From: an uncultured Collinsella sp.
Lineage (GTDB): Bacteria > Actinomycetota > Coriobacteriia > Coriobacteriales > Coriobacteriaceae
Direction: 5' to 3'
DNA: 64,000 bases
Assembly (NCBI GenBank): GCA_959019775.1
Contig: CAUEPS010000008.1
Coordinates: 1-64,000, forward strand
Shown: piece by piece, positions 8,598 through 16,990 of the stretch
Layout: each line of letters starts with the position of its first letter
How positions within the stretch are numbered: position 1 is the stretch's first letter
Notes under the pieces: model-generated
What the model saw: the letters and a program-made list of their open reading frames with translations, nothing else
What the model was told of the DNA's origin: nothing
Databases searched by the model: none
Program-made: the position numbers and the translations under genes

Positions 8598-8728
8598 GCT
8601 CGCCGGGACGGGGCGCGGGGTTTGGTCGATCGCGAGTTCCGCACGAGCCGGAGAGCACTTAATGTGCTCTCCGTGCGAGCAGGACTGTCCGAGCAGGCGA
8701 CCAAACCCCGCGCCCCGTCCCGGCGAGC
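8598..8728 (-). repeat. 3'-UTR stem with conserved internal loop, copy 2
   Basis: Outer arms 8598-8628 and 8698-8728 pair perfectly over 31 bp. Read on the minus strand, the interior is CCTGCTCGGACAGTCCTGC, then inner hairpin GGAGAGCAC-ATTAA-GTGCTCTCC, then GTGCGGAACTCGCGAT, matching copy 1. The element starts 17 bases after the manA stop and has the same orientation relative to its gene as copy 1 has to pcrA. Between the copies the inner stem differs by matched changes on both sides. Confidence 0.75.
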
Positions 8729-8745
8729 GCTCGGGGACCGGTAGC

Positions 8746-9678
8746 TTACAGGTGCGAGACGATCAGTTCCATCTTGCCTTCGAGGTCGATGGAGCCGACG
8801 GTGCTCGGAGCCAGCAGGTGGCTTCCCTTGTGGACGGGGTCGCCGCAGACGGTGCCTTCGCCGTCGATGATCGACAGGCACATGAAGGGCCAGCGCTGGT
8901 CGAGGGTCTTGCTGCCGTCGACGCGTACGCGATCGACGGTGTAGCAGGGGTTGGACTCGAGCTCGGTCACGCCATCCACCTCGGGTGCGGTCACCGTGCC
9001 GTCGGTCGGAGCCTGAGCATCAAAGTTTATGCAGTCGAGGCTCTGCTCAATGTGCAGGGGACGCAGTTTGCCGTCGGTGCCGGGGCGGTCGTAATCGTAC
9101 AGGCGATACGTCACGTCGCACGACTGCTGCGTCTCCAAAATGAGCGTGCCGGTCTTGATGGCGTGCACGGTACCGGAATCAATCTGGAAAAAGTCGCCCT
9201 TGTGGATCGGCAGCACGTTGAGCATGTCGCCCCAGCGGCCGTCCTCGATCATCTGTGCGGCCTCGGTGCGGTCTTTAGCACGCTGGCCGACGATGATCGT
9301 GGCACCGGGTTCGCAGTCCAGTACATACCAGCACTCGGTTTTGCCCAGGCTGCCGTTCTCGTGCTTGGCAGCGTACTCGTCGTTGGGGTGAATCTGGATC
9401 GAAAGGTCGTCCTTGGCGTCCAGAATTTTAATGAGCAGCGGGAACTCCTTGCCCTTGCAGTTGCCAAAGAGCTCGCGGTGCTCGGCCCACAGCCATGACA
9501 GCGTGTGACCGGAGTACGGGCCCTCCGCAATCTGGCAGTCGCCGTTGGGGTGTGCCGAGATGGCCCAACACTCACCGATGGGACCCTCGGGAATGTCGTA
9601 ACCAAATACGGTTTCGAGTTGACGGCCGCCCCAGATCTTCTCGTGGAAGATCGGCGTCAGTTTAATCAAATCGGACAT
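8746..9678 (-). CDS. manA: Class I mannose-6-phosphate isomerase
   Basis: A 310-residue cupin-type zinc enzyme that interconverts mannose-6-phosphate and fructose-6-phosphate. The metal-site strand SIQIHPNDEYAAKHE, the later Glu of ILETQQSCDVTYRLYDY, and DSGTVHAI are all present. The start at 9678 has GGGAG seven bases ahead; a longer frame to 9738 is not supported by a ribosome site. The next upstream gene on this strand is a frameshifted GntR regulator, which may once have controlled it. Mannose-6-phosphate from a PTS or from glycan breakdown would feed it. Confidence 0.95.
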   Translation of the reverse strand: MSDLIKLTPIFHEKIWGGRQLETVFGYDIPEGPIGECWAISAHPNGDCQIAEGPYSGHTLSWLWAEHRELFGNCKGKEFPLLIKILDAKDDLSIQIHPNDEYAAKHENGSLGKTECWYVLDCEPGATIIVGQRAKDRTEAAQMIEDGRWGDMLNVLPIHKGDFFQIDSGTVHAIKTGTLILETQQSCDVTYRLYDYDRPGTDGKLRPLHIEQSLDCINFDAQAPTDGTVTAPEVDGVTELESNPCYTVDRVRVDGSKTLDQRWPFMCLSIIDGEGTVCGDPVHKGSHLLAPSTVGSIDLEGKMELIVSHL

Positions 9679-9750
9679 GTGCATACTCCCATAAGGTTGT
9701 GCAGGTGCCGCGTAAGACAGCTCAAAACGAGCACCCACCGGATTACAAAA

Positions 9751-10468
9751 CTAGGCCAGCGTTACGTTGTGCAGCTCAAAGCGGTCGCCTACGTTGTGCG
9801 AGATAGAATATTCAAACGCGGTGCCGCTATCCAAGAAGCCAATCTGGTTGAGTTCGAGCAGGGGAGAGCCGGGTTTGGTATCCAGGCGCTCGGCTTCTTC
9901 CTCGGTTGCCGCCACGGCGCGTATGGTGCGATGGAAGCTCGAAATCTTCAGCCCGCATTGCTCGCGGATAAAGCCGTAGACCGATCCGTACAGGTCCTTC
10001 TTTTTAAGGCCCGGGATCAGTTCGAGCGGCATATAGGTGTACTCGATAACGATGGGCTTCTCGTCGACCTGGCGCACGCGCACGATGTGATAGGCAAAGT
10101 CATCCTCGGCAATTCCCAGCTGGGCTGCGATGTCCGCTGGTGGATTAACAATCGAGAAATCGTAGACCACCGAGGTCACCTTCTCCCCGCGGTGCTCATA
10201 CGAAAGCCCTGGGCACGGTCGTTTTTGCCCTGGAAAAACGCCTGGCCGGGAAGTCCCGCCGTGTCCTTAACGTAGGTACCCGATCCACGACGGCTGGTAA
10301 TAAGACCTTCCTCGGTGATTTGCTCGATAGCTCGTTTGACGGTGATTTTGGAAACGCTATAGAGCTCGCAGAACTCAACGACGGTGGGAAGCTTGTCGCC
10401 CGGTTTAAGAGCACCACCTCGATACTTCGACGAATATCTGCAGCTATCGCCTCGTATTTGGGAATCAA
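9751..10468 (-). pseudogene. GntR/UTRA-family regulator with two frameshifts
   Basis: Three frames together encode a normal-length (~240 aa) GntR regulator. It begins at TTG 10468 (AAAGGAGG upstream) as MIPKYEAIAADIRRSIEV. It shifts near 10413-10418 into GALKPGDKLPT...SVSKITVKRAIEQITEEGL, the winged-helix DNA-binding part. It shifts again near 10190-10200 into YEHRGEKVTSVVYDF, the ligand-binding UTRA domain, which runs to 9751. Each break is repaired by restoring one base in a short homopolymer (GGG read as GG, TTTT read as TTT). Either the gene is dead or the sequence has two indel errors. Its place beside manA suggests a former sugar-phosphate sensor. Confidence 0.85.
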
Positions 10469-10710
10469 GGAACCTCCTTTCCAACTTGATTGAGAATAAA
10501 AGAAAGTATAGTCAACGCCTAAGTATCTCTATTGAGTTATTGAAAAGTTCGAGAAAGATAAAATCAAAAGACGCCCCGCTTGTAAAATCAGAGCGTTTTA
10601 AATGATAAACATCTGAGTAGTGTCGTGTTGAGGAATGATCGGTCCGAGGGCGGGACCGAACCGATATAGCGGCCAGCGAACCGAATCTCGTACTCTGCGT
10701 TTTCCCAGAT

Positions 10711-10752
10711 AAAACCTGCCAAAACAAACCTGTCCCTTTTTGGCAGGTTTTT
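10711..10752. terminator. Hairpin with flanking A and T runs
   Basis: AAAACCTGCCAAAA (10711-10724) pairs with TTTTGGCAGGTTTT (ending near 10752). It could end transcription in either direction. The remaining gap between the GntR pseudogene start and glk (10485-10710) shows only a weak CGGTCC/GGACCG hairpin near 10640 and no gene. Confidence 0.6.
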
Positions 10753-10805
10753 GCCTTGGGAGCGGTACCATACAGGCAATGTTTAAACGAGAAAGGTGGG
10801 CTCCC

Positions 10806-11759
10806 ATGGAACCTAAGCAGTACTACATCGGCATCGACGTCGGCGGCACCTCGGTTAAGGAGGGCCTGTTCGACGAGGACGGCAACCTGCTTGCCAAGGC
10901 CAGCGTGCCCACGCCTCCCATCGTTGACGCTGCGGGCTTTGCCGCGGTGACCGAGGCTATCGACCAGGTGGTCGCCAAAGCCCAGATTCCGCGTGCCTTT
11001 GTGGCGGGCATTGGCCTGGCCGTTCCGTGCCCCATCCCGGCATCGGGCGATGCCAAGGTCAAGGCCAACATTGCCATTAACCTGCCCGAGCTGAGGATCG
11101 CCATTCAAAAGCACTGCCCCGACGCGGTCGTTAAGTACGAGAACGATGCCAACGCCGCTGCCATGGGCGAGGCCTGGCTCGGTTCTGCCAAGGGCGTGCA
11201 GAACGTCGTGATGGTCACCATCGGTACCGGCGTGGGCGGCGGCGTAATCGTCAACGGCGACGTGGTATCGGGCGTTGTGGGTGCTGGCGGCGAGATTGGC
11301 CACATGTGCCTGAACCCGGCTGAGGAGCGCACCTGCGGCTGTGGCGGCCATGGCCATCTGGAGCAGTATTCCAGCGCCACCGGCGTGGTGAGCAACTATC
11401 TGGCTGAGTGCGAGAAGGCGGGCGTCGAGCCCATCGAGCTCACCGGCCCCTCCGATTCCAAGGACGTGTTCCAGGCCTGCCGCGAGGGTGACAAGCTCGC
11501 GTTGGCAGCTGCCGATACCATGGCCGACTACCTCGGCCGCGCCCTGGCGCTTATTGCCAACGTGGTCGACCCCGAGATGTTCCTGATCGGCGGCGGTGCG
11601 TCTGCCTCGGCCGATGTCTACCTCGACGCCGTTCGCGAGCACTTCCAGCGCTACGCGCTTTCCGCCTCGCGCGAGACGCCCATCAAGGTCGCTTCGCTCG
11701 GCAACGACGCCGGCATCATCGGTGCCGCCTACGTAGCCCTGCGCGCCGCCGGCAAATAG
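10806..11759 (+). CDS. glk: ROK-family glucokinase
   Basis: A 317-residue ROK kinase, expected to phosphorylate free cytoplasmic glucose with ATP. The phosphate-1 loop IGIDVGGTSVKEGL is at the N terminus, the catalytic Asp is in ENDANAAAMGE, the second phosphate loop is TIGTGVGGGVIV, and the ROK zinc site is present as CGCGGHGHLE. The start at ATG 10806 has GAAAGG upstream. Other ROK sugar kinases are possible, but GIDVGGT plus the zinc motif fits glucokinase best. Glucose released by the LacG-like enzymes at 54-62 kb would be an obvious substrate. Confidence 0.9.
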   Translation: MEPKQYYIGIDVGGTSVKEGLFDEDGNLLAKASVPTPPIVDAAGFAAVTEAIDQVVAKAQIPRAFVAGIGLAVPCPIPASGDAKVKANIAINLPELRIAIQKHCPDAVVKYENDANAAAMGEAWLGSAKGVQNVVMVTIGTGVGGGVIVNGDVVSGVVGAGGEIGHMCLNPAEERTCGCGGHGHLEQYSSATGVVSNYLAECEKAGVEPIELTGPSDSKDVFQACREGDKLALAAADTMADYLGRALALIANVVDPEMFLIGGGASASADVYLDAVREHFQRYALSASRETPIKVASLGNDAGIIGAAYVALRAAGK

Positions 11760-11760
11760 C

Positions 11761-11807
11761 TGGTGCAAGGGGGACAGGTTAGTTTGCACCAACATGGTGC
11801 AAGGGGG
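11761..11807. repeat. TGGTGCA palindromic repeat
   Basis: TGGTGCAAGGGGG occurs at 11761 and 11795, and TTTGCACCA between them forms a hairpin with either. GACAGGTTAGTTTGCACCA matches the arm of the palindrome at 5213. It starts directly after the glk stop and shows no T run. Confidence 0.5.
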
Positions 11808-11924
11808 CAGACTTCGCCCCGGCACTTGCCCCAAATTGTGCCGCGGCCCTTCCGTCTCAGAAGGCTCGGCGCCAGCGTGCTACCATAGCTACGTCCAAGT
11901 ACACATATCAAGTGGAGGATATCC

Positions 11925-12848
11925 ATGGCAAACGTTCTTGTCTTTGGTCACCAGAACCCCGATAACGACGCCATCATGAGCGCCGTCGTCCTGTCCCAGC
12001 TGCTCAACCAGGTTGAGTATGCCGGTAACACCTATGAGGCCTGCGCCCTCGGTCAGCTTCCGGCAGAGTCCGCCAAGCTGCTCGCCGACGCCGGCATTGC
12101 CGAGCCCCGCGTGATCGATTCCGTCGAGGCCGGTCAGCTCGTCGTCCTCACCGACCACAACGAGTCTGCCCAGTCCGTCGCCGGCCTTAAGGACGCCACG
12201 GTCTTTGGTGTTGTCGACCATCATCGCATCGGCGACTTCGAGACCGCCGGCCCGCTGCACTACATCTGCCTGCCCTGGGGCTCCAGCTGCACCATCGTCA
12301 CCAAGCTCGCCGGCGTGCTCGGCGTTGAGCTTTCCGGCGTCCAGGCCAAGCTGCTGCTCTCGGCCATGATGGCCGACACGCTCATGCTCAAGAGCCCCAC
12401 CACCACCGATGTCGACCGCGCCGTCGCCGCCAAGCTCGGCGAGCAGGTGGGCGTCGACCCGGTCAAGTTTGGCATGGAGGTCTTCCTCACCCGTCCGTCC
12501 GGCTCCTTCACCGCTGCCGAGATGGTCGGCAACGACATCAAGATGTTCGAGCCCGCCGGCAAGAAGCTGCTCATCGGCCAGTACGAGACTGTCGACAAGA
12601 GCCGCGCGCTCGGCATGATCGACGAGATCCGCGAGGCCATGCGCGCCTACGCCGCCGAGAAGGGTGCCGACGGCATCGTCCTGTGCATCACCGACATCAT
12701 GGAGGAGGGCTCGCAGGTCCTGCTCGAGGGCGAGACCGAGGCTGCTCAGAAGGGCCTGGGCATTGCCGACGAGCACGACGGCGTCTGGATGCCGGGCGTC
12801 CTCTCCCGTAAGAAGCAGGTCGCTGCCCCCATCATGGCCGCCTGCTAG
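11925..12848 (+). CDS. ppaC: Manganese-dependent inorganic pyrophosphatase
   Basis: A 307-residue family II pyrophosphatase of the DHH superfamily. It hydrolyses pyrophosphate in the cytoplasm and pulls biosynthetic reactions forward. The metal ligands are visible in FGHQNPDNDAI (His9, Asp13, Asp15), in LTDHNE, and in the DHH motif VVDHHRIGDF. The C-terminal DHHA2 domain ends in the substrate loop VLSRKKQVAAPI with the characteristic SRKKQ. GTGGAGG precedes the ATG. It is a single-gene unit with its own terminator. Confidence 0.97.
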   Translation: MANVLVFGHQNPDNDAIMSAVVLSQLLNQVEYAGNTYEACALGQLPAESAKLLADAGIAEPRVIDSVEAGQLVVLTDHNESAQSVAGLKDATVFGVVDHHRIGDFETAGPLHYICLPWGSSCTIVTKLAGVLGVELSGVQAKLLLSAMMADTLMLKSPTTTDVDRAVAAKLGEQVGVDPVKFGMEVFLTRPSGSFTAAEMVGNDIKMFEPAGKKLLIGQYETVDKSRALGMIDEIREAMRAYAAEKGADGIVLCITDIMEEGSQVLLEGETEAAQKGLGIADEHDGVWMPGVLSRKKQVAAPIMAAC

Positions 12849-12867
12849 GTTTAGTTGACCAAACGCC

Positions 12868-12907
12868 ACGACCGGATCGCGGACGCCCCGCGCTCCGGTC
12901 GTTTTTT
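12868..12907 (+). terminator. Intrinsic terminator of ppaC
   Basis: ACGACCGGA (12868-12876) pairs with TCCGGTCGT (12894-12902), and the loop itself has GCGG/CCGC pairing. Six T follow. Confidence 0.92.
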
Positions 12908-12989
12908 GTGCACGGCGCTGCGTCGTCTCTTGGACAGGCGTGCCCGTGCCGTTGAGCAAATAATGTTCAACCTGTGGTTCCGCTTTTCG

Positions 12990-13101
12990 GCCACGCCTGC
13001 GTGCTTGTCGTGCAGGGTAGGCTAGATGCAAGCGTAATACGTTAGAGCGCGGCGCCGCCACTTGGGCGGGCCGTGCTTTTTTAAGACGGGAGCCATCCCG
13101 T
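12990..13101 (+). promoter_or_regulatory. Riboswitch-like leader of nhaA with intrinsic terminator
   Basis: Two five-base pairings cross each other: CCTGC (12996-13000) with GCAGG (13012-13016), and GCTTG (13003-13007) with CAAGC (13029-13033), which would make a pseudoknot. A 12-bp GC-rich hairpin with one bulge follows (13047-13076) and ends in six T, an intrinsic terminator inside the leader. A second small hairpin ACGGGA/TCCCGT (13086-13101) sits just before the ribosome site. nhaA genes are known targets of lithium/sodium riboswitch classes; I cannot assign a class from sequence alone. Confidence 0.55.
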
Positions 13102-13115
13102 GAAAGGAGCCGCCC

Positions 13116-14474
13116 ATGGCAGCAACTGAGCAGCTGTTCAACGTTCGTGAGCGCAAGCGCTTTGAACGTCACGATATCTGGGAGCGCATCGCCGAGAACG
13201 GCACGATTTCCGCCGCCGTCATGGTCTTTGCCGCCATCGCCGCCGTCATTTGCGCCAATACCGATGCCTACGAGGCCATCCATCACTTTTTGGAGACCCC
13301 GCTGTATGTGGGCCTGGGCAACCTTACGGCCGGTCTCACCGTTGAGCTTTTCGTCAACGACTTCCTCATGGCGATTTTCTTTTTGTTGGTGGGCATTGAG
13401 CTTAAGTACGAGATGACGGTCGGCGAGCTCAAGAATCCGCGTCAGGCCATGCTTCCCATGCTGGCGGCCGTGGGCGGCGTCGTCGTTCCCGCCTGCATCT
13501 ACCTGATTTTTAACCATGCCGGTGCGCGCAACGGCTGGGCCATCCCCATGGCAACCGATATTGCCTTCGCACTGGGCGTGCTGTCACTTTTGGGCAATCG
13601 CGTGCCCAACGGCGTGCGCGTGTTCTTCTCGACGCTCGCCATCGCCGACGACCTCATCTCTATCGCCGCCATCGCCATCTTCTACGGTCAGAGCCCCAAT
13701 CCGTTTTGGTTGGGCGCCGCCGCGCTTGTGACCTGCGCGCTCGTGTGGCTCAACAAGACGCAGCATTACCGCCTTGCCCCGTATTCGGTACTGGGTCTGC
13801 TGTTGTGGTTCTGCATGTTCAAGAGCGGCGTACACGCCACGCTTGCCGGCGTCATCCTGGCCTTTACCATCCCGGCCAAGTGCGGCGTTAAGCTCGATAG
13901 CCTCACCGATTGGTTGGGCGGGTGCCTGCCGCTGCTCGACGACCGCTACGACGACGAGGCACACATCCTGGGCCAGCATGACTTTACCGTCTCGACCACC
14001 AAGGTCGAGCGCGTCATGCACCGCGTGACCCCGCCGCTCATCCGCATGGAGCGTCTGATCTCCACGCCGGTCAACTTTGTGATCCTGCCGATTTTCGCGT
14101 TTGTCAACGCGCAGGTTCGCCTGGTGGGCGTTGATATGAGCACGTTGCTCACCGACCCGGTGACGCTCGGCGTGTACTTTGGCATGCTGCTGGGCAAGCC
14201 GATCGGCATCTTTGGCATGACGTTCGCCTTGGTCAAGCTCAAGGCCTGCGAGCTGCCGCATAACGTCAACTGGCACATGATTGCCGGTGTGGGCATTCTG
14301 GGCGGCATCGGCTTTACCATGTCGATTCTCATCAGCGGCCTTGCCTTCCCGACGGCCCAGTTTGAGGTTCTTGCTGCCAAGGCCGCCATCCTTGCCGGTT
14401 CGGTCACCGCTGCCGTGCTCGGCATGATCTACATGAGTGTTGTCTGCAAACACCCCGCGCCCAAGGGCGAGTAA
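13116..14474 (+). CDS. nhaA: Na+/H+ antiporter NhaA
   Basis: A 452-residue inner-membrane antiporter that expels sodium (and lithium) in exchange for protons. Signature sequences are present in order: FLVGIELKYE after the first helices, ATDIAFALGVLSLLG, and the ion-binding aspartate pair in LAIADDLISIAAIAIFY, followed by KSGVHATLAGV. Roughly twelve membrane helices are visible. The protein is about 60 residues longer than E. coli NhaA, partly from a charged loop near residues 270-315. AAAGGAG precedes the ATG. The upstream leader carries a transcription terminator, so expression is probably controlled by attenuation. Confidence 0.96.
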   Translation: MAATEQLFNVRERKRFERHDIWERIAENGTISAAVMVFAAIAAVICANTDAYEAIHHFLETPLYVGLGNLTAGLTVELFVNDFLMAIFFLLVGIELKYEMTVGELKNPRQAMLPMLAAVGGVVVPACIYLIFNHAGARNGWAIPMATDIAFALGVLSLLGNRVPNGVRVFFSTLAIADDLISIAAIAIFYGQSPNPFWLGAAALVTCALVWLNKTQHYRLAPYSVLGLLLWFCMFKSGVHATLAGVILAFTIPAKCGVKLDSLTDWLGGCLPLLDDRYDDEAHILGQHDFTVSTTKVERVMHRVTPPLIRMERLISTPVNFVILPIFAFVNAQVRLVGVDMSTLLTDPVTLGVYFGMLLGKPIGIFGMTFALVKLKACELPHNVNWHMIAGVGILGGIGFTMSILISGLAFPTAQFEVLAAKAAILAGSVTAAVLGMIYMSVVCKHPAPKGE

Positions 14475-14515
14475 GAGCGTAAAAACCGGGGCCGGATGCG
14501 CCCCCGGATACCCTC

Positions 14516-14752
14516 GTGTGCAAAAAACGCCGTTTGTGAGTACTGTCACAAACGGCGTTTCATTTTAGGTGTGAAAAATAATGAACACAATCATGTTATC
14601 TGTATGTTAACGAGTAATCGCTTGGCTCCAATTTGGCGACAGCTGCTGCTCGGAAAGAAAATTCAGGCGCAAAAACGCCGATTTGGGGCCTGAATCGCTG
14701 CTACTAAAAAGGTAACAGTACTCATATTTGCCCTATTTTGCCCACAGCCCCC
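14516..14752. repeat. MITE-like element with imperfect inverted ends, copy 1
   Basis: The left end GTGCAAAAAACGCCG...GAGTACTGTCAC and the right end CTGCTACTAAAAAGG...CAGTACTCATATTTGCC are imperfect inverted copies about 236 bases apart. The same two ends bound the better preserved element at 29055-29276. The left end has become a perfect hairpin, AACGCCGTTTGTGA/TCACAAACGGCGTT (14526-14559), that may end nhaA transcription. No open reading frame lies inside. Confidence 0.55.
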
Positions 14753-14763
14753 AATGACTAGGT

Positions 14764-15018
14764 TTATTCCACGGTGCCGTAGACGGCGCCCCAGCCGTGG
14801 GCGGCCAAGGCGGAGTTGAGCTGGTCGCAAAGGGACTGGCGATCGTAATAGCCGGGCGGCAGCAGGTTGACGATTTCCATAAGGTCGGGTGCCAGGTCCA
14901 AGATCTCGGCCTGTACGATTAGGTCCAGGCGGTCGATGGCGTGGCGGTCGTAAAACAGTCCGTCGACCAGACGCTGCAGGTCGCCGAATTCCTCGGCCTG
15001 GAACGATCCGTACTCCAT
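14764..15018 (-). CDS. Small conserved-looking hypothetical protein, 84 aa
   Basis: The family is not recognised. The start at ATG 15018 is well supported by AAGGAGG four bases ahead; a longer frame to 15048 lacks one. The protein is predicted mostly helical (DLQRLVDGLFYDRHAIDRLDLIVQAEILDLAPDLMEIVNLLP) and ends with GYYDRQSLCDQLNSALAAHGWG. It has no signal, membrane segment or metal motif. It is divergent from the aminotransferase gene, with about 150 bases between them. Confidence 0.7.
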   Translation of the reverse strand: MEYGSFQAEEFGDLQRLVDGLFYDRHAIDRLDLIVQAEILDLAPDLMEIVNLLPPGYYDRQSLCDQLNSALAAHGWGAVYGTVE

Positions 15019-15166
15019 AGTGCCTCCTTGGGAGCCCCACGCCGGCATGCGCGGCGATTCGTATTTATTGCGATGGACTTAATCTATCACGGCTTCATAA
15101 CGTTGCGGCGGTGGCGGTCTATACTTAGACGAACTGCAACGTACCGCTTCGCGAAAGGTCGCACCC

Positions 15167-16471
15167 ATGCAGACGATCTACCAGAAGATGGAAACCACCG
15201 AACTAGATGCCGCCATCGAGGCACTCAAAGCCGAGGTCGCCGAGGTCAAGGCCAAGGGCCTGGCGCTCGATATGGCGCGCGGCAAGCCGTCGCCCTCCCA
15301 GGTGGACATCTCGCGCCCCATGCTCGATATCCTCAATGCCGACGCCGATCTGCACGACGGCAACGTCGACTGCTCCAATTACGGCTGCTTCGAGGGTATT
15401 CCCTCGGCACGCAAGTTGGCAGGGGAGTTCCTGGGCTGCCCCGCCGAGCAGACGCTCGTGCTGGGCTCGTCGAGCCTTTTGATCGAGCATGACATCGCCG
15501 GCATGTTCTGGCGTTGCGGCTCGTGCGGCAGCGAGTCCTGGGACGCCTACGAGGCCGCGCACGACGGCAAGAAGGTCAAGTTCCTGTGCCCTGTTCCCGG
15601 CTACGACCGCCACTTTGGCATCACCGCCGACTTGGGCATCGAGAACGTCCCCGTCGCGATGACCGACAACGGCCCCGACATGGACGAGATCGAGCGCCTC
15701 GTTGCCGCCGACGATTCCATCAAGGGTATCTGGTGCGTGCCCAAGTATTCCAACCCCACGGGCATCACTTTTAGCGAGGACACTGTGCGCCGTCTGGTCG
15801 AGATGCCCACGGCCGCGCCCGATTTCCGCATCTTCTGGGACAACGCCTACTGCGTGCACGACCTGTACGACGAGACCGACGAGCTCGCAAACATCTTTGA
15901 CCTCGCTCGCGCGGCGGGCACCGAGGACCGTGTGGTGGCCTTTGCCTCGACGTCCAAGATCACCTTCCCGGGCGCCGGTATCGGCTTTATCGGTGCGAGC
16001 CCCGCGGTCATCGCCGAGTTCTCCAAGCGCCTGAAGGCAGGCCTCATCAGCGCCGACAAGCTCAACCAGCTGCGTCACGTGCGCTTCCTTCCCACCATCG
16101 AGGCGGTCAAGGAGCACATGAAAAAGCATGCCGAGTTCCTGCGTCCGCGCTTTGAGGCCGTCGAGCGCAAGCTCACCGAGGGCTTGGGTAACACGGGTTG
16201 CGCCACTTGGACTCATCCCCATGGCGGCTACTTTGTGAGTTTTGATGGCCCCGAGGGCTCGGCCCAGAAGGTCGCCGCGCTTTGCGCCGACCTGGGCGTC
16301 AAGCTCACGCCGGCCGGTGCTACCTGGCCCTATGGCAAGGACCCGCGCGACACTAACATCCGCATCGCGCCGAGCTATCCCACGGTCGAGGACCTGGAGG
16401 CCGCGCTCGATGTGCTGGTGCTGGCTGTGAAGCTCGTCGCTGCCGAGCTTGCGCGTGCCGAGCGCGCCTAA
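15167..16471 (+). CDS. PLP-dependent aminotransferase, aspartate aminotransferase type Ic-like
   Basis: A 434-residue fold-type I aminotransferase of the group once annotated as type Ic aspartate aminotransferases. The N-terminal LDMARGKPSPSQVDISRPML resembles the L-x-x-G-x-P substrate loop. KYSNPTG carries the conserved Asn, FWDNAYCVHDL the cofactor Asp and Tyr, and ASTSKITFPGAG the Schiff-base lysine. NIRIAPSYP contains the carboxylate-binding Arg. Aspartate/2-oxoglutarate transamination is likely but substrate choice is inferred from family. It stands alone. Confidence 0.85.
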   Translation: MQTIYQKMETTELDAAIEALKAEVAEVKAKGLALDMARGKPSPSQVDISRPMLDILNADADLHDGNVDCSNYGCFEGIPSARKLAGEFLGCPAEQTLVLGSSSLLIEHDIAGMFWRCGSCGSESWDAYEAAHDGKKVKFLCPVPGYDRHFGITADLGIENVPVAMTDNGPDMDEIERLVAADDSIKGIWCVPKYSNPTGITFSEDTVRRLVEMPTAAPDFRIFWDNAYCVHDLYDETDELANIFDLARAAGTEDRVVAFASTSKITFPGAGIGFIGASPAVIAEFSKRLKAGLISADKLNQLRHVRFLPTIEAVKEHMKKHAEFLRPRFEAVERKLTEGLGNTGCATWTHPHGGYFVSFDGPEGSAQKVAALCADLGVKLTPAGATWPYGKDPRDTNIRIAPSYPTVEDLEAALDVLVLAVKLVAAELARAERA

Positions 16472-16522
16472 CGCGCGGCTTCCCGTACTATCCGCACTTT
16501 CGATACGTAAAGGAGCGTATAC

Positions 16523-16837
16523 ATGGATTTGGGTATTTCCACCAACCCCACGCCAGAGCTCTACACCATTAAGGTAACCGGCGAGATCGATATCTCTAAC
16601 GCCGATAGCCTGCGCAATGCCATCGACCTGGCGCTCGAGCAGCCCACTGAGGCCGTTGAGCTCGATTTTGCCCAGGTGAGCTACATCGATTCGACGGGCA
16701 TTGGCGTGCTCGTGGGCGCCGCGCACCACGCGGTCGACCACGGCAAGCGCTTTAGCTGCACCAATGTGCAGCCCCCGGTGATGCGCGTGGTCCAGCTGTT
16801 GGGTGTCGACCAGGAGATTTCGATCACCGCTGCATAA
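16523..16837 (+). CDS. STAS-domain anti-sigma factor antagonist
   Basis: A 104-residue stand-alone STAS protein of the SpoIIAA/RsbV type. The phosphorylation site is S57 in YIDSTGIGVL, preceded by the VTGEIDISNADSLRNAI strand-helix unit. Such proteins release a sigma factor by binding its anti-sigma kinase when unphosphorylated. No anti-sigma kinase or sigma factor gene is adjacent, so the partners must be elsewhere. AAAGGAG precedes the ATG. Confidence 0.9.
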   Translation: MDLGISTNPTPELYTIKVTGEIDISNADSLRNAIDLALEQPTEAVELDFAQVSYIDSTGIGVLVGAAHHAVDHGKRFSCTNVQPPVMRVVQLLGVDQEISITAA

Positions 16838-16990
16838 TCTTTGCCCCCAAAAGGGCGTGCCGTTTGGCATATGTTTGTGATGCGCTCGGACGTTTTGGCG
16901 TCCGGGCGCTATACTTGACCGAATGAATAGACGAGTTCCGGCCGAATGGCGCGGTGCGGGCTCGACTCACATCGAGCCTTGGAGGTATGT

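Noticed and set aside
10176..10484. GntR-like frame as an intact short DNA-binding protein
   Set aside because: Its N terminus is out of frame with the conserved start MIPKYEAIA and it ends where the UTRA domain continues in another frame, so it is part of a broken gene.
11889..13517. 542-codon open frame on the minus strand over ppaC and nhaA
   Set aside because: It lies antisense to two well-identified genes, has no family resemblance and no ribosome site; long antisense frames are expected at this GC content.
15203..16870. 555-codon open frame on the minus strand over the aminotransferase
   Set aside because: Shadow of the aminotransferase and STAS genes, which have intact motifs in the plus frame.
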